DNA of 64,000 nt, taken from NCBI RefSeq assembly GCF_023507705.1, contig NZ_JALBGD010000011.1, forward strand, positions 115,385 to 179,384. The letters run 5' to 3'. Position 1 is the stretch's first letter. Each line of letters starts with the position of its first letter. This stretch comes from Stappia sp. WLB 29 (GTDB lineage Bacteria > Pseudomonadota > Alphaproteobacteria > Rhizobiales > Stappiaceae). This document shows positions 1-7,632 of the stretch, piece after piece. Under the pieces are notes generated by a model. That model did not search any database. It was not told the DNA's origin and saw nothing but the letters and a program-made list of their open reading frames with translations. A program made the position numbers and the translations under genes.

Positions 1-606
1 AAGCAGCGGCAGGGTGATACGCCACAGCAGGCGCGGCGCGCGGGCGCCGGAGACGCGGGCGGCATCGCTGAGTTCGCGCGGGAAGGCCCGCAGGCCCGCC
101 CTCACCACCAGGAACACGATGGGCATGTGCTGGAAGGAGAGCAGCGCCACGAGGCCGGTCAGCGAATAGACCGGATGCGGCGCGCCGGCGGCCGGAGCCA
201 GTCCCAGCGCCTGCAGCACCGGGGATGCGGGCCCCAGCGCCTGGCTCCAGGCGATCGCCGTCACGTGCGGCGGGATCATCATCGGCAGCAGGATAAGGAA
301 GACCAGCGGCGCCTTCGCCCGCACATTGGTGAGGCCGAGGGCCAGCGCCAGCACGGTGCCGAGCACGGTGGCAAGGCAGGCGGAGAGAAAGCTGCTTTCC
401 AGCGAGTTCCACAGCGCCCGCTGCACGGATCGCGAGGCAAGCGTCTCGGCAAGGGGACCGAGCGTCAGCCCGCCGCCCTCCCCGGTCAGGCCGATGGCGA
501 AGAGCAACGCCAGCGGCACGCCGCACAGCAGCGTGACCAGAAAGGCGACGGCGGCGAGGGAGAGCCCCTCGCCGCCGGCGATCGCGAAGGCGGACGGACT
601 GCGCAA
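1..606 (-). CDS. ABC transporter permease, FbpB/ThiP type (3' part cut by window edge)
   Basis: Inner-membrane permease of a binding-protein-dependent importer. About 202 N-terminal residues are present; the gene then runs off the left edge. They contain hydrophobic segments around residues 12-40, 70-95 and 98-120, then an EAA-loop-like motif (ELSDAARVSGA, about residues 178-188) followed by ITLPLL, the contact site for the ATPase. The chosen start is TTG at 606, 7 nt after the stop of the binding-protein gene; no ATG fits better, so the start is uncertain. It is co-directional with, and directly downstream of, the binding protein at 614-1594, so the two form one operon. FbpB/ThiP permeases usually carry two such domains in about 520-560 residues; the second would lie outside the window. 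Confidence 0.8.
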   Translation of the reverse strand, partial: MRSPSAFAIAGGEGLSLAAVAFLVTLLCGVPLALLFAIGLTGEGGGLTLGPLAETLASRSVQRALWNSLESSFLSACLATVLGTVLALALGLTNVRAKAPLVFLILLPMMIPPHVTAIAWSQALGPASPVLQALGLAPAAGAPHPVYSLTGLVALLSFQHMPIVFLVVRAGLRAFPRELSDAARVSGARAPRLLWRITLPLL

Positions 607-613
607 GCCTCGA

Positions 614-1594
614 TTACCCGCCGAAGATCTCTTCGAACTTCATCTTGTTGGCGGCATCGCCCTCGAGCGCGGCGGCCGGATCGAAGTTCAGAAGCTTGAT
701 CTTGTCGCGGGCGGGGAAGCCCTCCGGCGCGGGAACGCCCGGATGCGCCGGCAGGTAGCCCTGCGAGGCGGCAAGGGCCTGGCCCTCCTCCGAGATCAGG
801 AAATCGACGAAGGCCTTGGCGGCCTCGACATTCTTCGCGGTCTTGAGGATCGCGACCGGCTCGGTGACGGCAGAAACGCCCTCTTGCGGGAAGACGAAAG
901 CGACCGGCGCGCCTTCGGCCGCGCCGCGGATCGCCATGAAGTCGACCAGGAAGCCGTAGAGCTTCTCGCCGCCGGCAACCGCCTTGTAGACGCCGCCGTT
1001 GCCGCCCTGAGCGAGCGCGCCCTGCTCTGCCAGCCCCTCGTAGAAGGCCCAGCCGAGATCCGGATGGCTGGTCACCGAGACCATATGGATGGTGGCGGCA
1101 CCCGAGGTCAGCGGCGAGGGCATCGCGAAGCTGTCCTTGGCCTCCGGCTTCAACAGATCCTTGTAGGACGCGGGAACCATCGAGGCGCCGGTGTTGTAGA
1201 CGATGCCGGTGGTGATCAGCTTGGTGGAAAAGTAGGTGCGGTCCTTGTCCATGATCGCCGGATCATAGGCCGAGACGTCCGCGCCCTCGTGGGCGAGCAG
1301 GCGGCCCTCCTTCTTCAGGCTCTCCATGGTCACCGTGTCGGCGATCAGCAACAGGTCCGGCTGCGGATCGCCTGCGGCGAATTCGGCCTGCAGCTTGGCC
1401 ATCACCTTGGACGTGCCGTCGCGGACCCACTCGATCTCGAGGCCCGGATGCTTCGCCTTGAAGGCATCGACCGTCTGCTGCGCATCGGCATTGGGCTGGG
1501 AGGTGTACAGCACCAGCTTGCCGGACAGGTCGGCGAAGGCCGGCGTTGCGAGCGAAACCGTCATGAGGGCTGCGAGCAGCTTGGTCTTGATCAT
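614..1594 (-). CDS. ABC transporter periplasmic substrate-binding protein, family 1
   Basis: Periplasmic solute receptor of 326 aa. A Sec signal peptide ends at PAFA (about residue 21), followed by the family-1 opening LVLYTSQPNADAQQTVDAF. The C-terminal part with FVFPQEGVSAV and EAAKAFVDFLISEEGQ is typical of the Fe3+/thiamine/2-aminoethylphosphonate/polyamine cluster of binding proteins. I see no paired tyrosines at the usual FbpA iron-ligand position, so the substrate cannot be named. It is the first gene of an operon with the permease that starts 7 nt downstream. The ATPase expected for the system is absent from the operon, but a matching type is encoded at 4530-5582 on the other strand. 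Confidence 0.88.
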   Translation of the reverse strand: MIKTKLLAALMTVSLATPAFADLSGKLVLYTSQPNADAQQTVDAFKAKHPGLEIEWVRDGTSKVMAKLQAEFAAGDPQPDLLLIADTVTMESLKKEGRLLAHEGADVSAYDPAIMDKDRTYFSTKLITTGIVYNTGASMVPASYKDLLKPEAKDSFAMPSPLTSGAATIHMVSVTSHPDLGWAFYEGLAEQGALAQGGNGGVYKAVAGGEKLYGFLVDFMAIRGAAEGAPVAFVFPQEGVSAVTEPVAILKTAKNVEAAKAFVDFLISEEGQALAASQGYLPAHPGVPAPEGFPARDKIKLLNFDPAAALEGDAANKMKFEEIFGG

Positions 1595-1680
1595 GCGAAA
1601 CCCCGTGAATGGCGTGTTGTCCCGTTCGTCGCGAGCGGGTGAACAGGGGCCATAGCAGGCGCATGTAACAGTTTCTTGTG

Positions 1681-1719
1681 CCCCGGCCCAGACACCGGGG
1701 AAGACGCCGGGGATTTTTT
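1681..1719 (+). terminator. Terminator-like hairpin, plus orientation, no assigned gene
   Basis: CCCCGG at 1681-1686 can pair with CCGGGG at 1695-1700 or at 1707-1712, and the second arm runs into A plus six T residues (1714-1719). An outer CTTGT/ACAAG pair can extend the stem. The U tract is on the plus strand, yet both flanking genes are on the minus strand, so it may end an antisense transcript of the ABC operon or have no function. Confidence 0.4.
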
Positions 1720-1736
1720 ACAAGGCTGTCCGGCGG

Positions 1737-3008
1737 TCAGCCGGCGTCGCGGCGCGAGGAAACAATGGCGGGAGAGGACGGCGCAAGCGTGCGCCCGCCC
1801 TGCCCGTCGCGGCGCTCGGCATGGGACAGACCGCCATAGGGCGAGGCCAGGCCGGAAGCCCGGCTGCGGCCGACCGCCGGGCGCTGCGCCTCCTCGCGGG
1901 CCGCGGCCAACTGCGCGACGGTGGCGGCCGGGCCGGCATGCAGCCCCTCCATCACCATCATCGCCGCACGCGGGGTGACCCGGTCGTGCAGGGCAAGGAG
2001 ACCGCGCAAATGCTCCAGCGCCGCGGTCTGGCCGAGCACCCGCACGAGAACCCGGCCGCTTTCGCTGTCGCCGGTGCCGAGCGCCCGCAGCGCCAGCACC
2101 AGGGCCTCGCCGCCGGGATCGTCGACGATGCGAGCCGCCGTCTCCGCCGGCAGGGCCAGCGCATGGGCGAGCCGAGCGGCAAAGACGGCGAGACCGCCGG
2201 ACAGCGCCGCCTCGACGAGTGCGGCCAGCACGGCAGGCTTGAAGGCAACGTTGAGCAGTTTCGGATCGCCTCGGCGGGCCAGTTCGGCAAGCGCGCGCGC
2301 TTCCGCCGCCGCGATCGCCTCCATGCGTCCCGTGCGGTCGAGGTCGAGGAACAGGGCGAAGAGCAGCGGCGCGGGCAGGGCATGGCGGCGGGAAAGGTCC
2401 GCGGCGAGCGCGCGCAGCATGTCCTCGCGCGCCGACAGGAGTTCCAGAACGCGCTCGCCGGGCGGGCAGTCGGGACGGGCCAGCAGCACCTTCAGCGTCG
2501 CCGCGTCGGCATGGCGCAGCAGCACGCCGGCAACGCTCTCCGGCATCTGCGAGCGCGCGGCGATGGCCCGATGGACGGCGGCATCGCCGCTGGCTGCACG
2601 CGAGATCAGGTCGGTTTCCGGCAAGGCTCCCTCGCCGGCAAGGGCCGCGGCGGCGATCTCGCTGTCGGGATCGGCAGCGAGCAGGCTGAGGCATTCCGAC
2701 GGCGTCTCGGGCGCAGCGGCGAGCAGCTGCGCGATTGTCAGGCGGTGCTCGGCCGGCGTCTCCGGCAGCAACTGGCGGAACAGCTCGGCGAAGATGCGGC
2801 GCTCGGAGGTGTCGTGCCCCTGCCGGGCGACATAGAGTTCGGTGGCGGCCAGCAACAGTCCGGCCTTGCGGGCATCGCCCGGCTCCATCGGCAGGTCGAG
2901 CACGCCCTCCATCGCCCTGTGGTGCGGACGACGGCGGTCCTGCACGCTCTCCTCGGGGATAGCGCCAGGGGACAAAGTCTTGGCTGAAACGTCGAAAGAA
3001 CTGGACAC
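1737..3008 (-). CDS. DUF2336 domain-containing protein
   Basis: Soluble 423-aa protein made almost entirely of short Ala/Leu-rich helices, as in the HEAT-like DUF2336 family of alphaproteobacteria. These proteins occur singly or near motility and cell-envelope genes, and their biochemical role is unknown. Visible repeats include PETPSECLSLLAADPDSEIA, MPESVAGVLLRHADAATLKV and CPPGERVLELLSAREDMLRA, each an approximate helix pair. There is no signal peptide or membrane segment. The listed start is GTG at 3008; a second possible start is ATG at 2912, and neither has a convincing Shine-Dalgarno site. It lies between the ABC operon (same strand, about 140 nt apart) and the divergent small gene at 3233. 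Confidence 0.75.
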   Translation of the reverse strand: MSSSFDVSAKTLSPGAIPEESVQDRRRPHHRAMEGVLDLPMEPGDARKAGLLLAATELYVARQGHDTSERRIFAELFRQLLPETPAEHRLTIAQLLAAAPETPSECLSLLAADPDSEIAAAALAGEGALPETDLISRAASGDAAVHRAIAARSQMPESVAGVLLRHADAATLKVLLARPDCPPGERVLELLSAREDMLRALAADLSRRHALPAPLLFALFLDLDRTGRMEAIAAAEARALAELARRGDPKLLNVAFKPAVLAALVEAALSGGLAVFAARLAHALALPAETAARIVDDPGGEALVLALRALGTGDSESGRVLVRVLGQTAALEHLRGLLALHDRVTPRAAMMVMEGLHAGPAATVAQLAAAREEAQRPAVGRSRASGLASPYGGLSHAERRDGQGGRTLAPSSPAIVSSRRDAG

Positions 3009-3232
3009 GGGCCGGGACTGCCTGCGCTACGCATTTACACGCGCCCCTCGCCATCGGCCCCTAACGCGGAGACCCTCATGGAGACGGACTGCGTAAAATT
3101 GCCAGAAAAGCGTTAGCGAGTTGTTAACCCTGACTCGTTCCTACTAACCTCACGGCAGTTGGTTTCGCGTGACCTGCCAGGGGTCTGGGACCGGAGCGCC
3201 ACCGCGCACCGGGTTGGCTCATGGAGGATGCT

Positions 3233-3457
3233 ATGGGCACCGTGCTGAACTTCCACTGCGGCTATCGGCCTGGGCGCCTTTCCCGGCGAGCAATGCCGCG
3301 CGGCCGCCATGTCTCGGCCGAGATCGTCATCTTTCCCGGCGTCAGGGTCGAGCATCACGACGACGTGCAAGCGCTTGATCTCGGCGCGCGAATCGGGCGC
3401 AAACAGGATAGCCTTGCGCATCCGGGCCTGGACCGCGATCCCGGCAAGGCTCACTGA
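3233..3457 (+). CDS. Small conserved-type protein with AEIVIFPGVR motif
   Basis: A 74-aa soluble protein. The start at 3233 is supported by GGAGG at 3223-3227; an in-frame ATG at 3221 overlaps that site and is less likely. It opens MGTVLNFHCGYRPGR and carries a central AEIVIFPGVRVEHH segment. Short proteins with an initial TVxxFP-like strand and a later I(I/V)FPGVR(Y/I)ER segment recur in Hyphomicrobiales, from memory, without known function. It lacks signal peptide, Cys and membrane segments. Divergent from the DUF2336 gene and 55 nt upstream of the lipoprotein gene, with which it may be co-transcribed. Confidence 0.6.
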   Translation: MGTVLNFHCGYRPGRLSRRAMPRGRHVSAEIVIFPGVRVEHHDDVQALDLGARIGRKQDSLAHPGLDRDPGKAH

Positions 3458-3512
3458 GCCGGACCGCCCGTCCCATCCGGGGCGCGGGGGGCGCGAGGGG
3501 AAAGAGCAAAGC

Positions 3513-4400
3513 GTGACGATCCGCCGTCCGACAGTGCGCGCGGCCACGGCCGAACGGCCGGGGCTCGCGAGGCGCCAGAGCGCACCGCGCCCTGCCCTTT
3601 CGCATGCGCTGCTGCTTGCCTCGGCCTGCTTTGCCGCCGCGACGCTTGCCGCCTGCCAAAGGCCGACAGGCGATTTCGGCCGGCCTGCGCCGTCGGTCAT
3701 CCACGACCGCCTGATGCCGCAGATGGGCTCGGAACTGGCTGTTGCGCGCGGCGAACCGATGTCGCGCTTCAACCTCACGGACGACGAGCGCGAACTGCGC
3801 GATCGCGGCTGGACGCTGATCCGCCCGCCGGCGAGCGAGGACTGGATCGAGGGCACGCGCACCGAGCTGATCCGCACGCGGATCCTGCCGGAAACCGCCA
3901 ACAAGCTGGATCCGGACCGCTACTATTCCTATCTGCGCTCGGACAAGTACCGCTCCAGCGAGGTGCGTTACGACAAGGTGGCCGCCGACGCGCGCGCGGA
4001 TGCGGAACTCGTACCGCCCTTCTGCAAGGTGGCGACCCGGGTGATGGCCGCCGACGAGGAGCGGCTGCGCGCCCTCGGCCGGCGCGAGATCTCCACCAAG
4101 GAGGAACTGGCGGGCGCCCAGGCGCGGGTGTGGGAGAACCGCCGCTATATCGACTGGGCCGGCCAGGCGCTGCGCTACCGTCTCGTCTCCTACCGCAACG
4201 CCATCGACGCGCTGGAGATCGAGACCCCCTCGCACAACAAGGTGTGGGACGCCAATGTGGCCTGGAAGAAGCTCGCCGCCGAGGTGGTGCTGCTGGAAAA
4301 GGGCTGCGAGGCGATCAACCGCTATGGCCAGGAAGAGGACGCACGGCGCTCGCGCATCTATTCCAACTGGGGCACCGAGCGGCCGGCGCCCGTGAAGTGA
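3513..4400 (+). CDS. Putative lipoprotein of unknown function
   Basis: A 295-aa predicted lipoprotein: a hydrophobic stretch at about residues 32-46 ends in the lipobox LAAC with Cys48 as the lipidation site. The start is GTG at 3513, preceded by GAGGGGAAAG 8-9 nt upstream; the n-region of about 30 residues is unusually long. The mature part is charged and helical (SRFNLTDDERELRDRGWTLI; RADAELVPPFCKVATRVM; YIDWAGQALRYRLVSYRNAI) and has one extra Cys pair (PPFCK, EKGCEA) that may form a disulfide. No family is recognised with certainty. It precedes the ABC ATPase by 129 nt on the same strand. Confidence 0.75.
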   Translation: MTIRRPTVRAATAERPGLARRQSAPRPALSHALLLASACFAAATLAACQRPTGDFGRPAPSVIHDRLMPQMGSELAVARGEPMSRFNLTDDERELRDRGWTLIRPPASEDWIEGTRTELIRTRILPETANKLDPDRYYSYLRSDKYRSSEVRYDKVAADARADAELVPPFCKVATRVMAADEERLRALGRREISTKEELAGAQARVWENRRYIDWAGQALRYRLVSYRNAIDALEIETPSHNKVWDANVAWKKLAAEVVLLEKGCEAINRYGQEEDARRSRIYSNWGTERPAPVK

Positions 4401-4529
4401 GCCGGCGGGCAGCACGCTGTCACGCAATCCTCACACTGCCATGCGATGGGGCGCGCTTGCGGGCAGCCGCCCGCGCGGTTAAGCACATCGCACGCCGCCC
4501 TCCCGACCTCAGCACAGTACCGGAGCCCC

Positions 4530-5582
4530 ATGTCGGTTTCCCTTCGCGCGCTGACCAAGCGCTTCGGCCCGCAGACGGCCGTTTCCGACATCACGCTGGA
4601 CGTGGAAGCGGGCAGCTTCTTCGCCATTCTCGGCCCCTCCGGGTGCGGCAAGTCCACCTTGCTGCGGCTGATCGCGGGTCTCGAGACGCCCGACGGGGGC
4701 GAAATCGCCATCGGCGGCGAGACGGTCGCCTCGCCGTCCCGGCATGTGCCGCCGGAGGCGCGCAATGTCGGCGTGGTGTTCCAGTCCTATGCGCTGTGGC
4801 CGCATATGAGCGTGCGCGACAACGTCGCCTTTCCGGTGGAGAGCGCCGGGCTTGCCGCAAGCGAGCGCAAGGCGCGGGTCGAGGCCAGCCTCGACAAGGT
4901 GGGGCTCTCGGCTTTCGCCGCGCGCAGACCTGCCTCGCTGTCGGGCGGCCAGCGCCAGCGCGTCGCCCTCGCCCGCTGTCTCGCGCAGCAGGCCGGCACC
5001 ATCCTGATGGACGAGCCGCTGGCCAATCTCGATCCGCATCTGCGCCAGTCGATGGAAGAGGAACTGGCGCTGTTCCACCGCCAGACCGGAGCAACGACGC
5101 TCTACATCACCCACGACCAGCGCGAGGCCATGGCACTCGCCGACCGTATCGCGATCCTGTGGGAAGGACGGCTGTTGCAGGCCGCCAGCCCTGAGACGGT
5201 CTATCTGCGCCCCACCAGCGAGCGGGTCGCCCGCTTCATCGGCCGCTCGGCCCTGACACGAGTGGCCGTGGAAGCGGCCGAAAACGGCATGGCGCAGGTC
5301 AAGGCGGGCAACCAGACGCTTCAGGTACGGGCGCCCGACGATGCGCGCCCCGGAGCCGGTACGGTGATGCTGCGGCCGGAACACATCCAGACGGACGGAG
5401 GCGACGGCGCGCTGCGCGCAAAGGTGCTTCATGTCAGTTATCGCGGCGGGTTCTTCGAGGCGACGGCAGAGCTTCCGGGCTTCGATGAGCCGCTGGTGCT
5501 GCATCTCGCCCGCAGGGCCGGGCCGGGCGGCGAGGTTCCGGTGCGCTTCACCGGCGGATGGCTGCTGCCGCAGGACGATTGA
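4530..5582 (+). CDS. ABC transporter ATP-binding protein, FbpC/PotA type
   Basis: Cytoplasmic ATPase of an importer, 350 aa. Walker A GPSGCGKST (about residues 36-44), Q-loop in VFQSYALWPHMSVRDNV, signature LSGGQRQRVALARCL, Walker B TILMDEPLANLD and switch His in YITHDQREAMA are all intact. The C-terminal 110 residues form a TOBE-type domain (VMLRPEHI). The start ATG at 4530 opens MSVSLRALTKRFG, the usual N-terminus; an upstream in-frame extension to 4446 is not family-like. The type matches the family-1 binding protein and permease at 1-1594, so it is probably their missing ATPase although separated by about 3 kb and on the opposite strand. It could also serve another importer. Confidence 0.9.
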   Translation: MSVSLRALTKRFGPQTAVSDITLDVEAGSFFAILGPSGCGKSTLLRLIAGLETPDGGEIAIGGETVASPSRHVPPEARNVGVVFQSYALWPHMSVRDNVAFPVESAGLAASERKARVEASLDKVGLSAFAARRPASLSGGQRQRVALARCLAQQAGTILMDEPLANLDPHLRQSMEEELALFHRQTGATTLYITHDQREAMALADRIAILWEGRLLQAASPETVYLRPTSERVARFIGRSALTRVAVEAAENGMAQVKAGNQTLQVRAPDDARPGAGTVMLRPEHIQTDGGDGALRAKVLHVSYRGGFFEATAELPGFDEPLVLHLARRAGPGGEVPVRFTGGWLLPQDD

Positions 5583-5612
5583 GCGCACCCATCCTTCCCT
5601 GCAGAGAATGCC

Positions 5613-5650
5613 CAAAAGAAAGACCGCCGCGGATCGCTCCGCAGCGGTCT
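5613..5650 (-). terminator. Rho-independent terminator of mucR
   Basis: Read on the minus strand, AGACCGC ... GCGGTCT (arms 5644-5650 and 5621-5627, with inner CGG/CCG pairing) is followed by TTCTTTT. It lies 56 nt after the mucR stop and between convergent genes, so it ends mucR transcription. Confidence 0.7.
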
Positions 5651-5705
5651 CGAACTGTCGGCTTGCGCTTCGGGCCTGCCGCCGCGCCAAGCTGCCTGGC
5701 AGGGC

Positions 5706-6122
5706 TTACTTGCCGCGCTTGCGCTGCTGGCCGAGGCCCATCTTCTTCGCCAGTTCCGAACGGGCGGCCGCGTAGTTCGGCGCCACCATCGGATAGTCGG
5801 TCGGCAGGCCCCACTTCTCGCGGTACTCTTCCGGCGACATGTCGTAATGCGTGCGCAGGTGCCGCTTCAGCGACTTGAACTTCTTTCCGTCCTCAAGGCA
5901 GATGATGTAGTCGGGGGTGACCGACTTCTTCACCGGCACGGCCGGACGCAGCGGCTCCGGCTCCGGCTCGACGGTCGAACCGCTGGTGCGCTGAAGGGCG
6001 TTGTAGACCTCGTTGATCAGACCGCCGAGGTCGGACGAGGCAACGGTGTTGTTGGACACATAGGCCGAGACGATGTCGGCGGTCAGGTCGATAAGATTGT
6101 CGTCGGCGACCGTATCAGTCAT
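5706..6122 (-). CDS. mucR: MucR/Ros family zinc-finger transcriptional regulator
   Basis: DNA-binding global regulator, 138 aa from ATG 6122; an in-frame ATG at 6134 would add MGEI. The C-terminal half has the Ros/MucR fold with the variant zinc site [18 protein letters not shown] (Cys, Asp, two His), then [13 protein letters not shown] and the terminal [16 protein letters not shown]. In rhizobia and Brucella such proteins silence exopolysaccharide, motility and virulence genes, bind AT-rich DNA with poorly conserved sequence, and repress their own promoter. The N-terminal 60 residues carry the oligomerisation-type region ([16 protein letters not shown]). It is monocistronic, with an AT-richer 327-bp upstream gap that suits autoregulation. 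Confidence 0.93.
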   Translation of the reverse strand: MTDTVADDNLIDLTADIVSAYVSNNTVASSDLGGLINEVYNALQRTSGSTVEPEPEPLRPAVPVKKSVTPDYIICLEDGKKFKSLKRHLRTHYDMSPEEYREKWGLPTDYPMVAPNYAAARSELAKKMGLGQQRKRGK

Positions 6123-6134
6123 TATTTCACCCAT

Positions 6135-6420
6135 CAGTTTATTCGGAACTTTGCGAAATAGACCGACAAAAATTACGACCAGACAAGCTCAGCGTACTGT
6201 TGGGATACTGACGCGAGACAATATCTGACCTCGATTCTGTCGACCGAAACCCATAGGTGTCGTATATATCGACAAAATGGCGATCACAAGAGAAATTTTT
6301 CAATGAAACCCATGTAGCTTGGCCTAAATGCCAATCGATTGCCAAGGCCGGTTTAGAATTCGCAAAAACAAGAAAAGCAGATCGCGAATAAAAAGGCGAA
6401 ATCTGGGCAGTTGCCCTCTC
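6135..6420. other. AT-richer gap upstream of mucR
   Basis: Gap between mucR and the end of the mrp operon, with visibly lower GC than its neighbours and many T/A runs, as expected for a MucR autoregulatory region. It holds one odd palindrome (6258-6274). No coding frame here has start signals or codon use that I would support. Confidence 0.5.
6258..6274. promoter_or_regulatory. Palindrome TGTCG-N7-CGACA upstream of mucR
   Basis: TGTCG (6258-6262), TATATAT, CGACA (6270-6274): a 17-bp dyad with an AT core, about 135 nt upstream of the mucR start. A further TGTCGAC lies at about 6238-6244. It may be an operator or may include a -10-like TATATAT; the factor is unknown. Confidence 0.35.
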
Positions 6421-6455
6421 AAAAACAGGCCCGCACCGGGAGAGCGGCGCGGGCC
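6421..6455 (-). terminator. Rho-independent terminator of the mrp operon
   Basis: On the minus strand GGCCCGCGCC (6455-6446) pairs with GGTGCGGGCC (6437-6428, one G-U pair) and is followed by TGTTTTTG. It starts 7 nt after the mrpG stop and closes the seven-gene operon. Confidence 0.85.
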
Positions 6456-6461
6456 ATGACG

Positions 6462-6797
6462 TCAGCTCGCCTCGTCCGCCATTTCGTCGATATGGGTGTC
6501 CGCGCAGGGCTTGTATCCGGCCTGATAGGCGGCCTTGGCCAGCAGATGCGCGGCAACGGGCGCCGTCAGCAGGAAGAACACGACACCGGCCAGAGCGCGG
6601 GTCAGCACGTCGACCTGGCCGGCATGGACGGCAAGGGCGATCAGCATCAGGCCGGAGCCCAGCGTGCCGGCCTTCGAACCGGCATGCATGCGCATGTAGA
6701 CGTCCTTCAGCCGCAACAGGCCGATGGTGGCGATCAGCGAGAAGATCGAACCGACCACCAGAACTATTCCGACGGCGATTTCGTAAATCGGGGTCAT
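6462..6797 (-). CDS. mrpG: Mrp-type Na+/H+ antiporter subunit G
   Basis: Small membrane subunit (111 aa) of the hetero-oligomeric Mrp (Mnh/Pha) cation/proton antiporter. It has three hydrophobic segments (residues about 6-26, 45-60 and 66-88) and the family motif IGLLRLKDVYMRMHAGSKAG. Last gene of the operon; its start overlaps the mrpF stop by 4 nt, indicating translational coupling, and a terminator follows directly. All seven Mrp proteins are normally needed for Na+/H+ or K+/H+ exchange, which supports growth in salt and at alkaline pH. In rhizobia the same genes are called pha. The C-terminal tail (CADTHIDEMADEAS) is short and acidic. Confidence 0.93.
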   Translation of the reverse strand: MTPIYEIAVGIVLVVGSIFSLIATIGLLRLKDVYMRMHAGSKAGTLGSGLMLIALAVHAGQVDVLTRALAGVVFFLLTAPVAAHLLAKAAYQAGYKPCADTHIDEMADEAS

Positions 6798-7159
6798 CGG
6801 CCCCCCTCCTCTTGCGCAGTACGCGCCTGGACTTCGCGGATCTCGTCGACGATGGTCGGATCCTTCGCAAGGCCCCGGTTGAGCACGAAGCGGGCGAAAG
6901 CCACGGTCGCCAGAAAGCCGACAAGGCCGAGCGCGATGGCGATGTCGACATAGAGATAGTAGTCGGTCTGCACCCCGATGGCGGCGATGAAGCCGATGCC
7001 GACGGCGACCAGCATGTCGAGCGCTACCACCCGGTCGGGCAGGGTCGGCCCCTTAACGATGCGCAGCACGATCAGCACGAAGGACACGGTCAGGATCGCC
7101 AGCGAGATGCTGACGCAAACGTCCAGGAACTCGGAAGAGAAATTGGCAAGCCCGCTCAT
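6794..7159 (-). CDS. mrpF: Mrp-type Na+/H+ antiporter subunit F
   Basis: Membrane subunit of 121 aa with three predicted helices (about 14-34, 43-63 and 70-92). The family stretch RIVKGPTLPDRVVALDMLV is intact, as is the TDYYLYVDIAIALGLVGFLA region. Family members are usually 85-120 aa, so the charged tail ending in RTAQEEGGR is at the long end. It overlaps both mrpE and mrpG by 4 nt. Role: a small accessory subunit of the antiporter complex in the inner membrane, required for assembly or activity in the systems studied. Confidence 0.93.
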   Translation of the reverse strand: MSGLANFSSEFLDVCVSISLAILTVSFVLIVLRIVKGPTLPDRVVALDMLVAVGIGFIAAIGVQTDYYLYVDIAIALGLVGFLATVAFARFVLNRGLAKDPTIVDEIREVQARTAQEEGGR

Positions 7160-7632
7160 CGGAAGGCCTCCAGAATCTGGCGTTCGAAGCCGTTCTTGAT
7201 GTCGTCGATGGTCGCCTGCTTGTCCGGCACGTCGATGCAGTGAACATAGAGCGTGCTGCGGTCCTCCGACACGTCCACGGACAAGGTGCCGGGCGTCAGC
7301 GTGATCAGGTTGGCGAGCATGGTGATCTCGAAGTCCCTGTCCACGGTGAGCGGATAGGCGATGATGCCCGGCTTCAGGTCGATCTTCGGCCGCAGAACGA
7401 TGGCTGCGACGCGCAAGGCGGACAGCACCAGTTCGTAGACGAAGGTCAAAGCCAGGACGAAGATCAGCCAGAACCGTCGCAGATAGCGGTCGGACCCCAC
7501 CTGCTCGCGGATGATGTACAGCGCCAGCATGCCGAGCACGAAGCCGAAGAAGAGGTTGACCTCGGCGAAGCTACCGGTGACCGCGCCCCACGCGAGCGCC
7601 AGCAGGATATTGATAAGGAAAAGGCCGGTCAT
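7156..7632 (-). CDS. mrpE: Mrp-type Na+/H+ antiporter subunit E
   Basis: A 158-aa subunit with two or three N-terminal membrane helices (residues about 3-45 and 56-78) and a cytoplasmic domain containing the family signature MLANLITLTPGTLSVDV and LYVHCIDV. The start is ATG 7632, chosen because its first codons overlap the mrpD stop by 4 nt, the same coupling used through the operon; a much longer frame upstream is antisense-like and is rejected. MrpE is dispensable for activity in some bacteria but always part of the operon. Confidence 0.93.
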   Translation of the reverse strand: MTGLFLINILLALAWGAVTGSFAEVNLFFGFVLGMLALYIIREQVGSDRYLRRFWLIFVLALTFVYELVLSALRVAAIVLRPKIDLKPGIIAYPLTVDRDFEITMLANLITLTPGTLSVDVSEDRSTLYVHCIDVPDKQATIDDIKNGFERQILEAFR

